Positions 51,580-59,721 of a stretch of 64,000 nucleotides of DNA are shown in pieces. Position 1 is the stretch's first letter, and each line of letters starts with the position of its first letter. The stretch is from positions 496,001 to 560,000 of the forward strand of contig OZ252237.1 in the NCBI GenBank assembly GCA_965249525.1, written 5' to 3'. The stretch comes from G965240465 sp965249525. Its GTDB lineage: Bacteria; SAR324; JACQKK01. The notes under the pieces were generated by a model. The model made no database searches, was not told the DNA's origin, and saw only the letters and a program-made list of their open reading frames with translations. Made by a program: the position numbers and the translations under genes.

Positions 51580-52108
51580 CGCGGATTTTCTCTAAGCTGT
51601 ATCAGCTGGGTTTATGGTGCAGGCAAGATTGACAATGCAGCAAGTCTGCTTTAACTTGAACAGGGCTGTGCCTTGCGTGGCAATCCTTAGGGAACAGAGG
51701 CTGGCTGGTGCTATGATAGCACGGTGTAATGGCTGCTTTGAAACAAATACAGCCCTCAACAGCAGGGCGTCAAAATAGCAGTTGAGAGAAACTATATCAG
51801 AAGGAGGCTTATGGACATCGAGTCAACATGCCTGTTCTTTATTGTTTGAGGCAGATCTTTTCTTAGGCTTGCGTAGCGTAGGGGGGCTTTGGGGGAGATC
51901 AGCAGCGGTCATGTTGTTGAACAGTCATAAGGGATGTGGTTTATGGGCAGGGGGACAGCATGGTTTTTGATTACAGGTTTGCTGCGTTCTTGTGGGGGCG
52001 CATCGTCTTGCGTGTAGGCGAACAAGCAGGCAACTACTGGCTTGCCGCCCAGCAGATTGCAGGGACCTGAGATGTGGTCTTGAAAGCATTGAAAAAGGAG
52101 GAGACAAC
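51580..52108 (+). promoter_or_regulatory. Long gap before speD with a 12-codon leader-like frame
   Basis: No full gene is supported in this 529-base gap. A strong AAGGAGG at 51801-51807 stands before ATG 51811, which opens a 12-codon frame (MDIESTCLFFIV) ending in TGA. A second short frame of 24 codons begins near 51941. Either could be a regulatory leader of speD, but the 3-base spacing of the first is poor. Confidence 0.3.
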
Positions 52109-52567
52109 ATGAACAGCCAAAGCATGGGCATCGCCACTGCCTCTGATGCAGTGGAACACCAAATTCACATCAACCAGCATGGTTTCAATCAACAGTGTTT
52201 CAAAGTGCCCCCGTTGGAACACTGGGTGGCGCAATTGCACGGCGTTCCAGCCGAGTGTATCAATCAGGCAGAGCACTTGCTGTGCTTGCTGCAAGGCATT
52301 GCCAAGGCTTTGCGCCTCACAGCCGTAAGTTCGCATGCCCACCACTTTGGCCCTGGTGCCAGCGCCGTGCTGATTCTGGCTGAATCTCACTTGTCCGCCC
52401 ACAGCTGGCCAGAAAACGGCTATCTGCACCTAGATCTGGTCACCTGTGCGGCTCGGTTTTCCTGCAAAACTGCACACAGCACCCAAATTTGTGGCAAATC
52501 CTTTCTAAAAGCAGCCCAACAGTACTTTCAAACCCCCCAAATTCAGCTGACCCAGCTAAAATATTAA
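52109..52567 (+). CDS. speD: S-adenosylmethionine decarboxylase proenzyme
   Basis: SpeD makes decarboxylated SAM, the aminopropyl donor for spermidine. ATG 52109 follows AAGGAGGAG and gives 152 residues; longer in-frame starts lack such a site. The self-cleavage and active region AESHLSAHSWPENGYLHLDLVTC is typical, with the serine of ESHLS giving the pyruvoyl group. This is the small bacterial class with extended termini. speE lies 2 kb downstream, with a lipoprotein unit placed in between. Confidence 0.9.
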   Translation: MNSQSMGIATASDAVEHQIHINQHGFNQQCFKVPPLEHWVAQLHGVPAECINQAEHLLCLLQGIAKALRLTAVSSHAHHFGPGASAVLILAESHLSAHSWPENGYLHLDLVTCAARFSCKTAHSTQICGKSFLKAAQQYFQTPQIQLTQLKY

Positions 52568-52590
52568 ACTTGCTGTTTGCAAAACCAAAT

Positions 52591-52755
52591 AGCAGCAGCG
52601 GTTGGCCCTCCAACGGAGAATATTGGGGAAGAGAGGGCGCTCAATATCGTAGAGCTCATAGTATTGCTAGTATTGCAAACGCCCAACACTCTGCTTCAGG
52701 TGGAGCTAGTGGTTTTAAAGCTCATACTGGAGTGGAGATTACCAAGGCGCCGTAG
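52591..52755 (+). pseudogene. 5'-truncated relic of the speD-speE lipoprotein gene
   Basis: This fragment reads GWPSNGEYWGREGAQYR..., SASGGASGFKAHTGVEITKAP and stop. It matches the last 50 residues of the intact lipoprotein at 52969 (GWHRNDYWGMDGVSYR, ITKVP). No start or signal peptide remains; homology begins only about 25 bases after the speD stop. It keeps the same downstream sequence as the intact gene. Confidence 0.85.
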
Positions 52756-54422
52756 GAATAAGCTTTATTTTCACAAGCTAGTGCTTAGCCAGCAACAAAC
52801 AGCACCTGCGTTCCTAGGAACCAGGCACTACTTTTTTATTTTTTTGTTGGCAAACCAAAAAAAACCTGACACAATATAAAATAATGAATGGAAAAGGGGC
52901 TTCCTTTATTACTGGTGAAAGGGTTTCTAAGGTAAGAGGAGGTTGGTTTTACTATAAGAGAGGGCATCATGTTTTTGATCTCATCCTTTGTGCCGGCATG
53001 CACACAAAAAAACTGCACCAATAAAAATGTTTTCCTTTTTCCCTTGATGGCAGCGGTACTGCTGTCAGCTGCGGTGCTGCTTACCAACTGCGGTGGCGGT
53101 GGTGGCGGTAGTGATACCCCAGCCAGTGATACCCCAGCCAGTGATACCCCAGCCAGTGATACCCCAGCCAGTGATACCCCAGCCAGTGATACCCCAGCCA
53201 GTGATACCCCCTATACTTTTGGAACGGAAGCTTTAACTCCCAACAATGTGGAGACGGATGATTCATTTATTTTTTCTGTAGATGTTACATTTGAGGCAGA
53301 TATTGCTGATGGTCTTACAACCCACCTTTACCAATCTGCGGCAGGTGAAAACAATGCCGATACAGATACAGGAGTAAGTGGCGACTTAGGGGAGCGTTCT
53401 GCGTCTACTACCGCTGACTTAACCCTGGCAGGGACAGCACCTGATACTGCTGGCACCTACCAATACAGGCTCTGTATTGGTGCGGGTACCAGTGTTTGTT
53501 CCGAGACTGCTGCATTAACAGTAGCAGCTTCAACATCTCCATCTCCTGGTGAGCGCTTTGCGTTGGGGGCTTTAGAGGTGCCTGACAGCACACTGTATGA
53601 AGGAGAAACCCTTGAACTTAGTGTTGATGTCACCAATATGGATGATACCTCATCCATAGAATTCACAGCAAAATATTATCAATCCGCTGATGCAACCATA
53701 GATTCAAGCGATACCTCTGAAGGTGAAGTTACCCAAACCATTGCCCCAGACGGCACCGAAACCTTAACTTTCTCCCATACGCTGGGTGATCTGGCTACTG
53801 GTACTGACAGCACCAGCTACTATGGAGCCTGTGTTACACATGCAAGCGTAGAAAAATGTTCCGCAGGGGTAGAGGTAACAACCCATTATAAAATAGAGAG
53901 TTTGGCAGATCTGCCAGAGGATATTCCCTTTAGCAGCAGCGATGATACTGCTGGCCTGGTCTTTCAGTCAAGTGACAACACACTCGCTGGGGATGATTCC
54001 ATAGCTCTGTTGAAAAAGGTCACCGACAGTGGGAGCAGCAGAGTGTTTTACTTTGTGTCTTTTGATGCCGACAATACGGTGGAGACCAGTGACAAAAAGC
54101 TTGGCAATGTTATTCAAGGTGACACCACGGCGCAAATCAGCTACCGCGGCACCCTTTGGAACATACAAGTATTTGATTCAGATGATGACGCTGAGTGGGC
54201 TGTCATACATCCTCTTATAAATGATACTAGCAACGGTTGGCATCGAAATGATTATTGGGGAATGGATGGCGTGAGCTATCGTTCCGTATTATCTGGAACC
54301 TCACGAAGCAATGCTGGCGGTGGACCTGCTGGTTTCCGGGCTTCCACTGGAGTGGAGATTACCAAGGTGCCGTAGGAATAAGCTTTATTTTCACAAGCTA
54401 GTGCTTAGCCAGCAACAAACAG
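52726..54422 (+). repeat. 77-bp direct repeat pair flanking the intact lipoprotein gene
   Basis: Positions 52726-52802 and 54346-54422 are identical except for one base (AAGGCGCC versus AAGGTGCC). They cover the final codons and 3' flank of the relic and of the intact gene, 1620 bases apart. The pair suggests tandem duplication followed by loss of the first copy's 5' part. Confidence 0.92.
52969..54375 (+). CDS. Lipoprotein with SDTPA-repeat linker and Ig-like domains
   Basis: This 468-residue protein has an unusually long leader with a hydrophobic stretch (MAAVLLSAAVLL) and lipobox LTNC, then a Gly run. A linker of six SDTPA units and a variant follows, encoded by a 15-bp tandem repeat (53110-53214). 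Two beta-sandwich domains like CARDB/Ig folds come next (about residues 85-190 and 195-300), then a distinct C-terminal domain ending GVEITKVP. The leader and Gly run resemble those of the RCC1 lipoproteins. An AGAGGG site lies before the ATG. It is probably surface-exposed; its function is unknown. Confidence 0.82.
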   Translation: MFLISSFVPACTQKNCTNKNVFLFPLMAAVLLSAAVLLTNCGGGGGGSDTPASDTPASDTPASDTPASDTPASDTPASDTPYTFGTEALTPNNVETDDSFIFSVDVTFEADIADGLTTHLYQSAAGENNADTDTGVSGDLGERSASTTADLTLAGTAPDTAGTYQYRLCIGAGTSVCSETAALTVAASTSPSPGERFALGALEVPDSTLYEGETLELSVDVTNMDDTSSIEFTAKYYQSADATIDSSDTSEGEVTQTIAPDGTETLTFSHTLGDLATGTDSTSYYGACVTHASVEKCSAGVEVTTHYKIESLADLPEDIPFSSSDDTAGLVFQSSDNTLAGDDSIALLKKVTDSGSSRVFYFVSFDADNTVETSDKKLGNVIQGDTTAQISYRGTLWNIQVFDSDDDAEWAVIHPLINDTSNGWHRNDYWGMDGVSYRSVLSGTSRSNAGGGPAGFRASTGVEITKVP

Positions 54423-54455
54423 TGCCTGGTTCTTAGGAACCAGGCACTGTTTTTT
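54421..54455 (+). terminator. Intrinsic terminator of the lipoprotein gene
   Basis: AGTGCCTGGTTC and GAACCAGGCACT form a perfect 12-bp stem with loop TTAG, followed by G and six T. A degenerate copy follows the relic at about 52801-52830. It separates speE from any speD transcript. Confidence 0.94.
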
Positions 54456-54532
54456 GGTGTATGCTGGCTTTGAGTCTAGGCTGAGTGTGCCTGCTGTGCT
54501 TTTCACTTGTGCTTTTCACCTGTGCCGTCCCC

Positions 54533-55423
54533 ATGAAGCATCCCCTGTCTGCAGATTGGTTCATAGAAAAACACACCCCTGCGGCAGGTATGGTGCTGCG
54601 TGTGAAAAAACGCCTGCACAGCAGCCAAAGCACTTACCAAAGCATTGAAGTTTTTGAGACAGACAGCTTCGGTCGCGTGCTGGTGCTGGACAATTGCGTG
54701 ATGCTCAGCGACCGCGATGAATTCATTTATCACGAAATGATAGCGCATCCTGCCATGCTGCTGCATGCCCGCCCCCAGCGTGTGCTGGTGGTGGGTGGAG
54801 GCGACGGAGGCAGCCTGCGTGAACTGCTGCGATACCCTTCAGTTGCCCAGGCAGACTTGGTGGAGATTGATGAACAAGTGGTGCGCATCTGCAGCCAATG
54901 GTTTCCTGCCTTGTCCCACAGTTTTAAGGATTCTCGGGTGCGTCTGCATTACCAGGATGGGTTTCAGTTCCTTGAATCACTGGAGCAGGTCTATGATGTG
55001 CTGCTGGTGGATTCCATTGATGCTGTGGGGGAGGCTGCTAAGTTGTTCACCTTGGAGTTTTATCAAAGGGTGCAGCGTGCTTTAAGATCAGGGGGCATAG
55101 CGGTTTTTCAAACCGAAAGCCCTTTCTATAACGGCGATGTCTGCCTGCGGTCGCTGGGGCTGCTGCGGCAGTTGTTTCGGCATGCGTATATATATACGGC
55201 ACAGATTCCTACTTACCCTGGGGGCTTTTGGAGTTTCTGCATGGCCTCAGACCAGCTGTCTCCCAAAACTGCTGCTTGGCAGCAAACCCCCGAGTTCTTA
55301 TCCCAGCTTAAGTATTTTACCCCGTCTATCGGCAGGGCAGCATTTGTTCTCCCCAATTATGTCAAGCAAACCCTGCAAAAGGGCTGGCAGCCCTGGTCGT
55401 TAAAGTCCAGCTCGTCAAAATGA
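54533..55423 (+). CDS. speE: Spermidine synthase
   Basis: SpeE moves the aminopropyl group from decarboxylated SAM to putrescine. GGGDGGSLRELLR (near residue 85), SDRDEFIYHEM, VEIDEQV and DSIDAVGEAAKLFT are the family motifs; the usual DSTDPVGPA is altered but keeps both aspartates. PTYPGGFWSF is near the end. I chose ATG 54533 (296 residues) because it matches the family start. It lies only about 78 bases after the terminator of the inserted lipoprotein gene and must have its own promoter. Confidence 0.92.
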   Translation: MKHPLSADWFIEKHTPAAGMVLRVKKRLHSSQSTYQSIEVFETDSFGRVLVLDNCVMLSDRDEFIYHEMIAHPAMLLHARPQRVLVVGGGDGGSLRELLRYPSVAQADLVEIDEQVVRICSQWFPALSHSFKDSRVRLHYQDGFQFLESLEQVYDVLLVDSIDAVGEAAKLFTLEFYQRVQRALRSGGIAVFQTESPFYNGDVCLRSLGLLRQLFRHAYIYTAQIPTYPGGFWSFCMASDQLSPKTAAWQQTPEFLSQLKYFTPSIGRAAFVLPNYVKQTLQKGWQPWSLKSSSSK

Positions 55424-55455
55424 GCACCTGAGGAGGACGGGGGGGCTGTCTATGT

Positions 55456-56529
55456 TTAAGAGGCTTGGGCTTGTGCCAAAGCTGCAATCAGTTCGTCCAG
55501 TTCTCCTGAGAGCACTTGCTCTAGTTTGTGCAAGGTAAGACCGATGCGATGATCGGTCACGCGCCCCTGAGGAAAGTTGTAGGTGCGGATGCGTTCGCTG
55601 CGATCGCCGGAGCCTACCAGGCTTCTGCGTTGTTCGGTTTGCTGATGTTGCTGTTCTTGGCGCAGATGTTCAAACAGGCGGGCTTGGAGCACCTTCATGG
55701 CGCGGGATTTGTTTTTATGCTGCGATTTTTCATCTTGACTTTGGGCGGAAATGCCAGAGGGCAGGTGGGTGATGCGCACAGCAGAGTCAGTGGTGTTCAC
55801 GCTTTGTCCACCGGGACCTGAAGCACGATACACATCAATGCGCAGGTCTTGTGCTTTCAGTTCCACTTGGATTTCCTCAGCTTCTGGCAGGACTGCCACG
55901 GTGGCAGCGGAGGTATGAATGCGCCCTTGGGATTCGGTTTTGGGAACGCGCTGCACCCGATGGACACCGCTTTCATATTTCAGTTTCCCATAGGCCTGCT
56001 GTCCTTGAATGGAAATCACCGCCTCTTTGAAGCCGCCGGCTTCGCTGGTGTGTAGGTTCAGGTTCTCATACCGCCATCCTTGGCGCTCCGCATAGCGAAT
56101 ATAAGCACGCAGCAGTTCTGCTGCAAACAGTGCGGCTTCTTCTCCACCGCTTCCTGCGCGCACTTCCAAAATAACATTGGCATCGTCCAAAGGATCTTTG
56201 GGAACCAGCAGCACAGCAAGCCTGGTCTGGCATGCTTCCAGCTGGGTTTTTAGCTGAGGTAATTCTTCTTCTGCCAGCTGCTTGAGCTGGGGGTCTTCTT
56301 TGGCATCATCCAGCAGGCGTTGATGCGATGCAATCTCGGCATGGAGCTGTTGGTATTGCTGCCAGCCCTGTATCAGAGGCTCCAGGGAAGCGTGTTCCTG
56401 ACTAAGTGTTCGCAGCTTTTCAAGATTGGAGGTAATGGCGGGGTCTGCCAGCTGACGGGTGAGTTCTTGAAAACGCTTCGCAGCTGCAGGGAGTTTGCCC
56501 AGTACTTTCTCTGAGAGTTCCGTTGACAT
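55456..56529 (-). CDS. prfA: Peptide chain release factor 1
   Basis: RF1 ends translation at UAA and UAG. The GGQ motif (GPGGQSVNTTDSAVR) and GSGGEEAALFAAEL are intact. The codon-reading tripeptide is PKT (RVPKTESQGRIHTS), where E. coli has PAT. The 357-residue length is normal. It follows rpmE after 22 bases on the same strand. Confidence 0.96.
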   Translation of the reverse strand: MSTELSEKVLGKLPAAAKRFQELTRQLADPAITSNLEKLRTLSQEHASLEPLIQGWQQYQQLHAEIASHQRLLDDAKEDPQLKQLAEEELPQLKTQLEACQTRLAVLLVPKDPLDDANVILEVRAGSGGEEAALFAAELLRAYIRYAERQGWRYENLNLHTSEAGGFKEAVISIQGQQAYGKLKYESGVHRVQRVPKTESQGRIHTSAATVAVLPEAEEIQVELKAQDLRIDVYRASGPGGQSVNTTDSAVRITHLPSGISAQSQDEKSQHKNKSRAMKVLQARLFEHLRQEQQHQQTEQRRSLVGSGDRSERIRTYNFPQGRVTDHRIGLTLHKLEQVLSGELDELIAALAQAQAS

Positions 56530-56551
56530 GCCTTAGGCAGAGTTCAAGGTT

Positions 56552-57013
56552 TCAAGTGGTGGACTCTGGGAGTTGGGGAGCGCTGGCTGCGGGTTTGTTG
56601 GGGACTGCTGCTGGAGTAGCTTTGCCAGTTTTAGCTGGGGCGGGGCTGTCTTTCTCTTGCTTGATGGCAGATTTTTGAATTAGTCGCACAGAAGGTTTTT
56701 TCACCGCAGGCTTGCTGAGAATGGGAATCTCCATTTTTTTACGCGCTGCTTGTCCGGGTGATTGTTTGGGTTTGGGCAGGGACTTTTTCGGCTGGGGTGC
56801 TTTGGCAGCTTTTTGTTGCTCATAACGGGTTTTGAATTTTTCAATGCGTCCGGCGGTATCCACCAGTTTTTGCTTGCCAGTAAAGAAAGGATGACATTTT
56901 GCACAGATATCCAACCGTACTTGCCCTCCTGTCACAGCCAGGGCGATAAAACTGCTGCCACAGGCACAGTTGAAAGTGGTGGGTTGTAATTGCGGGTGAA
57001 TATCTGCTTTCAT
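56552..57013 (-). CDS. rpmE: Ribosomal protein L31 with a long basic C-terminal tail
   Basis: The first 68 residues are a zinc-type L31: MKADIHP, FNCACGSSF, ICAKCHPFFTGKQKLVDTAGRIEKFKTRY, with cysteines for zinc. A further 85 residues rich in Lys, Pro and Ala follow, more than doubling the protein to 153 residues. Long basic tails on L31 occur in some lineages, but this one is large. It forms an operon with prfA. Confidence 0.93.
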   Translation of the reverse strand: MKADIHPQLQPTTFNCACGSSFIALAVTGGQVRLDICAKCHPFFTGKQKLVDTAGRIEKFKTRYEQQKAAKAPQPKKSLPKPKQSPGQAARKKMEIPILSKPAVKKPSVRLIQKSAIKQEKDSPAPAKTGKATPAAVPNKPAASAPQLPESTT

Positions 57014-57071
57014 ATGGAATAAACCTGGAGATTGTGTTAAGAAAACCTATTTATACCCTACACGATACAGT

Positions 57072-58007
57072 ATGGTAAAACGAGTTTTTTTTCAGGGCAA
57101 GGGGTCAAACTGGCAGCATATCGTCATTTGGTGGATGGCTGCCCGTCCGCACACTTTGGGTGCAACGCTGTCTCCATTTGTTGTAGGGGGTGTGTTGGCG
57201 CATCGTCAACAGTCATTTGAATGGGGGTTGTGGCTGTGTATGCTGTTGGCGGTACTATTGCTGCAAATAGGAGCGAACTTAACGGATGAGTTTTCTGATC
57301 ACCTTCAGCCTTTGGCAAGGGAGAAATACCCCGCTCCCCATAAGGTGATAGCCCGTGGTTTGCTGAGTGTGCAGGCAGTGCGAAGCGGCGCCTTTGCGGT
57401 ATTTGGCTTGGCGGGTTTGTTGGGAGTGTTCATTCTGTGGCGTGCAGGTTGGGGGCTTTTGCCACTGTGCTTAGCAGGCTTAGCTGTGGCTTGGTTTTAC
57501 AGTGCGGGGAAGTTTCCTTTGGGGGGGATGGCTTTGGGCGAACTGTTGGTGTTCGTGGCCCTGGGACCCGCACTGGTGACAGGCATCGTACGGGCGATGA
57601 GCGGCTTTTGGTCATTAGAAGCCCTCTGGCATGCCATGCCTGTGGGAGCACTGGTAAGTGCTGTCTTGCTGTTCAACAACCTGCGCGATGAAAATCAAGA
57701 CCGCCAAGCAGGCAAACGGACATTGGTCACCCAACTGGGAGCACAACATGCTCGGAAACTGCTCACAGGACTGTTTTTGCTGGCACTGGCATGGCCACTG
57801 CTGACCATGCGCATCCATCTAGCTGGACGCTGGATGCTGCTCAGCTGGATCTGTCTGCCCCTGTTGGTTAAAGCCTGGCGCAGCAGCAGGGGTGTCCATC
57901 ATGGTGCGCCTACCCCTGATGAACTCCATCAGGGGTTGCGCACCACCGCAGCTGCCCACCTGCTTTACGGACTGCTTTTAGCCACAGCCCTTTGGCGGGA
58001 TGTTTAG
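57072..58007 (+). CDS. menA: 1,4-Dihydroxy-2-naphthoate polyprenyltransferase
   Basis: MenA attaches the isoprenoid tail in menaquinone synthesis in the inner membrane. The start WWMAARPHTLGATLSPFVVG, the first Asp motif NLTDEFSDH (near residue 76) and the second NNLRDENQDRQAGKRTL (near 205) fit MenA among UbiA-type enzymes. About eight helices are present in 311 residues. It implies menaquinone and so respiration at low oxygen. The isoprenoid comes from the MEP pathway (dxs at 26 kb). Confidence 0.9.
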   Translation: MVKRVFFQGKGSNWQHIVIWWMAARPHTLGATLSPFVVGGVLAHRQQSFEWGLWLCMLLAVLLLQIGANLTDEFSDHLQPLAREKYPAPHKVIARGLLSVQAVRSGAFAVFGLAGLLGVFILWRAGWGLLPLCLAGLAVAWFYSAGKFPLGGMALGELLVFVALGPALVTGIVRAMSGFWSLEALWHAMPVGALVSAVLLFNNLRDENQDRQAGKRTLVTQLGAQHARKLLTGLFLLALAWPLLTMRIHLAGRWMLLSWICLPLLVKAWRSSRGVHHGAPTPDELHQGLRTTAAAHLLYGLLLATALWRDV

Positions 58008-58028
58008 TACTGTTTTTTGATTAACCGA

Positions 58029-58057
58029 TTGACAAAAGCCAATTCCCAAGATATACT
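58029..58057 (+). promoter_or_regulatory. Sigma70 promoter of RCC1 gene E
   Basis: A perfect TTGACA and TATACT are separated by exactly 17 bases, about 75 bases upstream of the ATG. Confidence 0.85.
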
Positions 58058-58132
58058 GTTTCATCGCACATAAATCATTGTGCTTAGTGTAAATTCAATA
58101 GGTATACTGTTACTTTTTTTAAGGAGGGTACT

Positions 58133-59395
58133 ATGAAATACCAACAAACATCATATGCTGTGCCGGGCGTGTTTGTCTTGCTGTTGTCGGCTGTGCTGCT
58201 AAGCCTTGCCAGCTGCGGCGGCGGCGGTGGCGGCGGTGGCGGCAGCCCTGCCATACCGTTAACAGCTAGTGCTATTACAGCAGGGGATGATCACACTTGT
58301 GCCGTCCTCAGCACAGGCGCCGCCTATTGCTGGGGATTGAACGCCAACGGCCAGCTGGGTGACCACAGCACCGATGAGAGCAAGGTTCCTGTGGCTGTCA
58401 GCACGCTGGACAGCGGGGTCGCTGTCATCTCAGCAGGTTCGGCTCACACTTGTGCCGTCCTCAGCACAGGCGCCGCCCAGTGCTGGGGGTTCAAGGGCAA
58501 TGGACGGCTGGGCAACGGCGATGTTATTATCGGCAATCAAAATGTACCCATGCTTGTGGGAGCCGCTGACAGCCAGCTAAGCAGCGGGGTCGCTGCCATC
58601 TCAGCGGGGGCTTCTCACACTTGTGTCATCCTCAGCACAGGCGCCGCCCAGTGCTGGGGTCTCAACTCCAGAGGCATGCTGGGTGACGGCGGCACCGAAA
58701 CCAGCAATATTCCCGTGCAGGTTGAAGGGCTAGACAGCCAGGTCACTGCCATCTCAGCAGGGACTGGGCACACTTGTGCCATTCACAGGACTGCTGGCAA
58801 GCATGCCGCCAAGTGCTGGGGGGGCAACAACAAGGGACAGCTGGGCAACGGCGATGGGGACAATAAAGATGCACCCGTGCCAGTTGGCGGCGAGCTAGTC
58901 GATCTGGTCACTGACATCTCAGCAGGGTTGAGTCACACTTGTGCCGTTCAAGATGGCAAAGCCTGGTGCTGGGGTGATAACAACCATGGTCAGCTGGGCA
59001 CAAACTTTGCTTTATCTGGAATGCTAAGCGAAGTACCCGTGACTGTGGAAATCACCAATGGCGGCCCCCAGCTAAGCGGGGTCTCTGCCATCTCAGCAGG
59101 GAATTTTTACACTTGTGCGCTGCTTGCCACTGGTGTTGTCCAATGCTGGGGGCTCAACAGCAATGGACAGCTGGGCGTCGACACCAGCACTGCAAGCAGC
59201 AATTTTCCCGTGCAGGTTGAAGGGCTGGAAAGCCAGGTCACTGCCATCTCAGCAGGGGCGGGTCACACTTGTGCGCTGCTTGACAGCGGTGTTGTCCAAT
59301 GCTGGGGGGGTAACGGCAATGGACAGCTGGGGGTTGGCACACTTTCAGGTGGTGCTACCTTAACCTCCACGCCCCAAACCGTGCGTGAACCCTAA
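58133..59395 (+). CDS. RCC1-repeat lipoprotein E (seven repeats)
   Basis: This 420-residue lipoprotein starts at an ATG preceded by AAGGAGG. Its leader (MKYQQTSYAVPGVFVLLLSAVLLSLASC, given here in parts as MKYQQTSYAV and SAVLLSLASC) is nearly that of gene D. After nine glycines seven RCC1 units follow, each with HTC, CWG and mostly GQLG. The C terminus TSTPQTVREP matches gene D. It is on the opposite strand from genes C and D, 11 kb away, so the copy has moved and inverted. Confidence 0.88.
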   Translation: MKYQQTSYAVPGVFVLLLSAVLLSLASCGGGGGGGGGSPAIPLTASAITAGDDHTCAVLSTGAAYCWGLNANGQLGDHSTDESKVPVAVSTLDSGVAVISAGSAHTCAVLSTGAAQCWGFKGNGRLGNGDVIIGNQNVPMLVGAADSQLSSGVAAISAGASHTCVILSTGAAQCWGLNSRGMLGDGGTETSNIPVQVEGLDSQVTAISAGTGHTCAIHRTAGKHAAKCWGGNNKGQLGNGDGDNKDAPVPVGGELVDLVTDISAGLSHTCAVQDGKAWCWGDNNHGQLGTNFALSGMLSEVPVTVEITNGGPQLSGVSAISAGNFYTCALLATGVVQCWGLNSNGQLGVDTSTASSNFPVQVEGLESQVTAISAGAGHTCALLDSGVVQCWGGNGNGQLGVGTLSGGATLTSTPQTVREP

Positions 59396-59429
59396 GCTTT
59401 GAGTAACAACCCCGCCTAACTAGCATGAA

Positions 59430-59457
59430 GGCTGCTGTCTGTAACCAGGCAGCAGCC
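59430..59457 (+). terminator. Degenerate RCC1-type terminator of gene E
   Basis: The stem GGCTGCTGTCTG/CAGGCAGCAGCC with loop TAAC is intact, but CCCCC replaces the T-run, so termination may be weak. The rest of the gap to 59721 holds an AT-rich block (59482-59570) that recurs inverted at 49694-49781; I see no gene in it. Confidence 0.7.
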
Positions 59458-59721
59458 CCCCACAAGCAGACATATAATTTAATTGAATATATTGTAGATT
59501 GGGGCTGCCATACTTTGAAAAACATACTATAATAACAACAGGTTGCGGGAGGAACTGCCATAAAGCCAACACCCAGTAAGGGGCGGCAGCCAAAACAGCA
59601 GGCTGGGATTTGTCCTCAAAGGCGGTGCTGACCAAAGCAGCACCCTCCAGCTGCAACTGGTCTAAGCGGCAAGTGCCCGCGCCCCAATCCCTAGCACATC
59701 CCTGTGCTATTCTCCCCGCGT

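Noticed and set aside
55456..56529. RF1 tripeptide PKT instead of PAT as evidence of stop-codon reassignment
   Set aside because: The middle residue varies among RF1 proteins, and genes here use TAA, TAG and TGA as ordinary stops.
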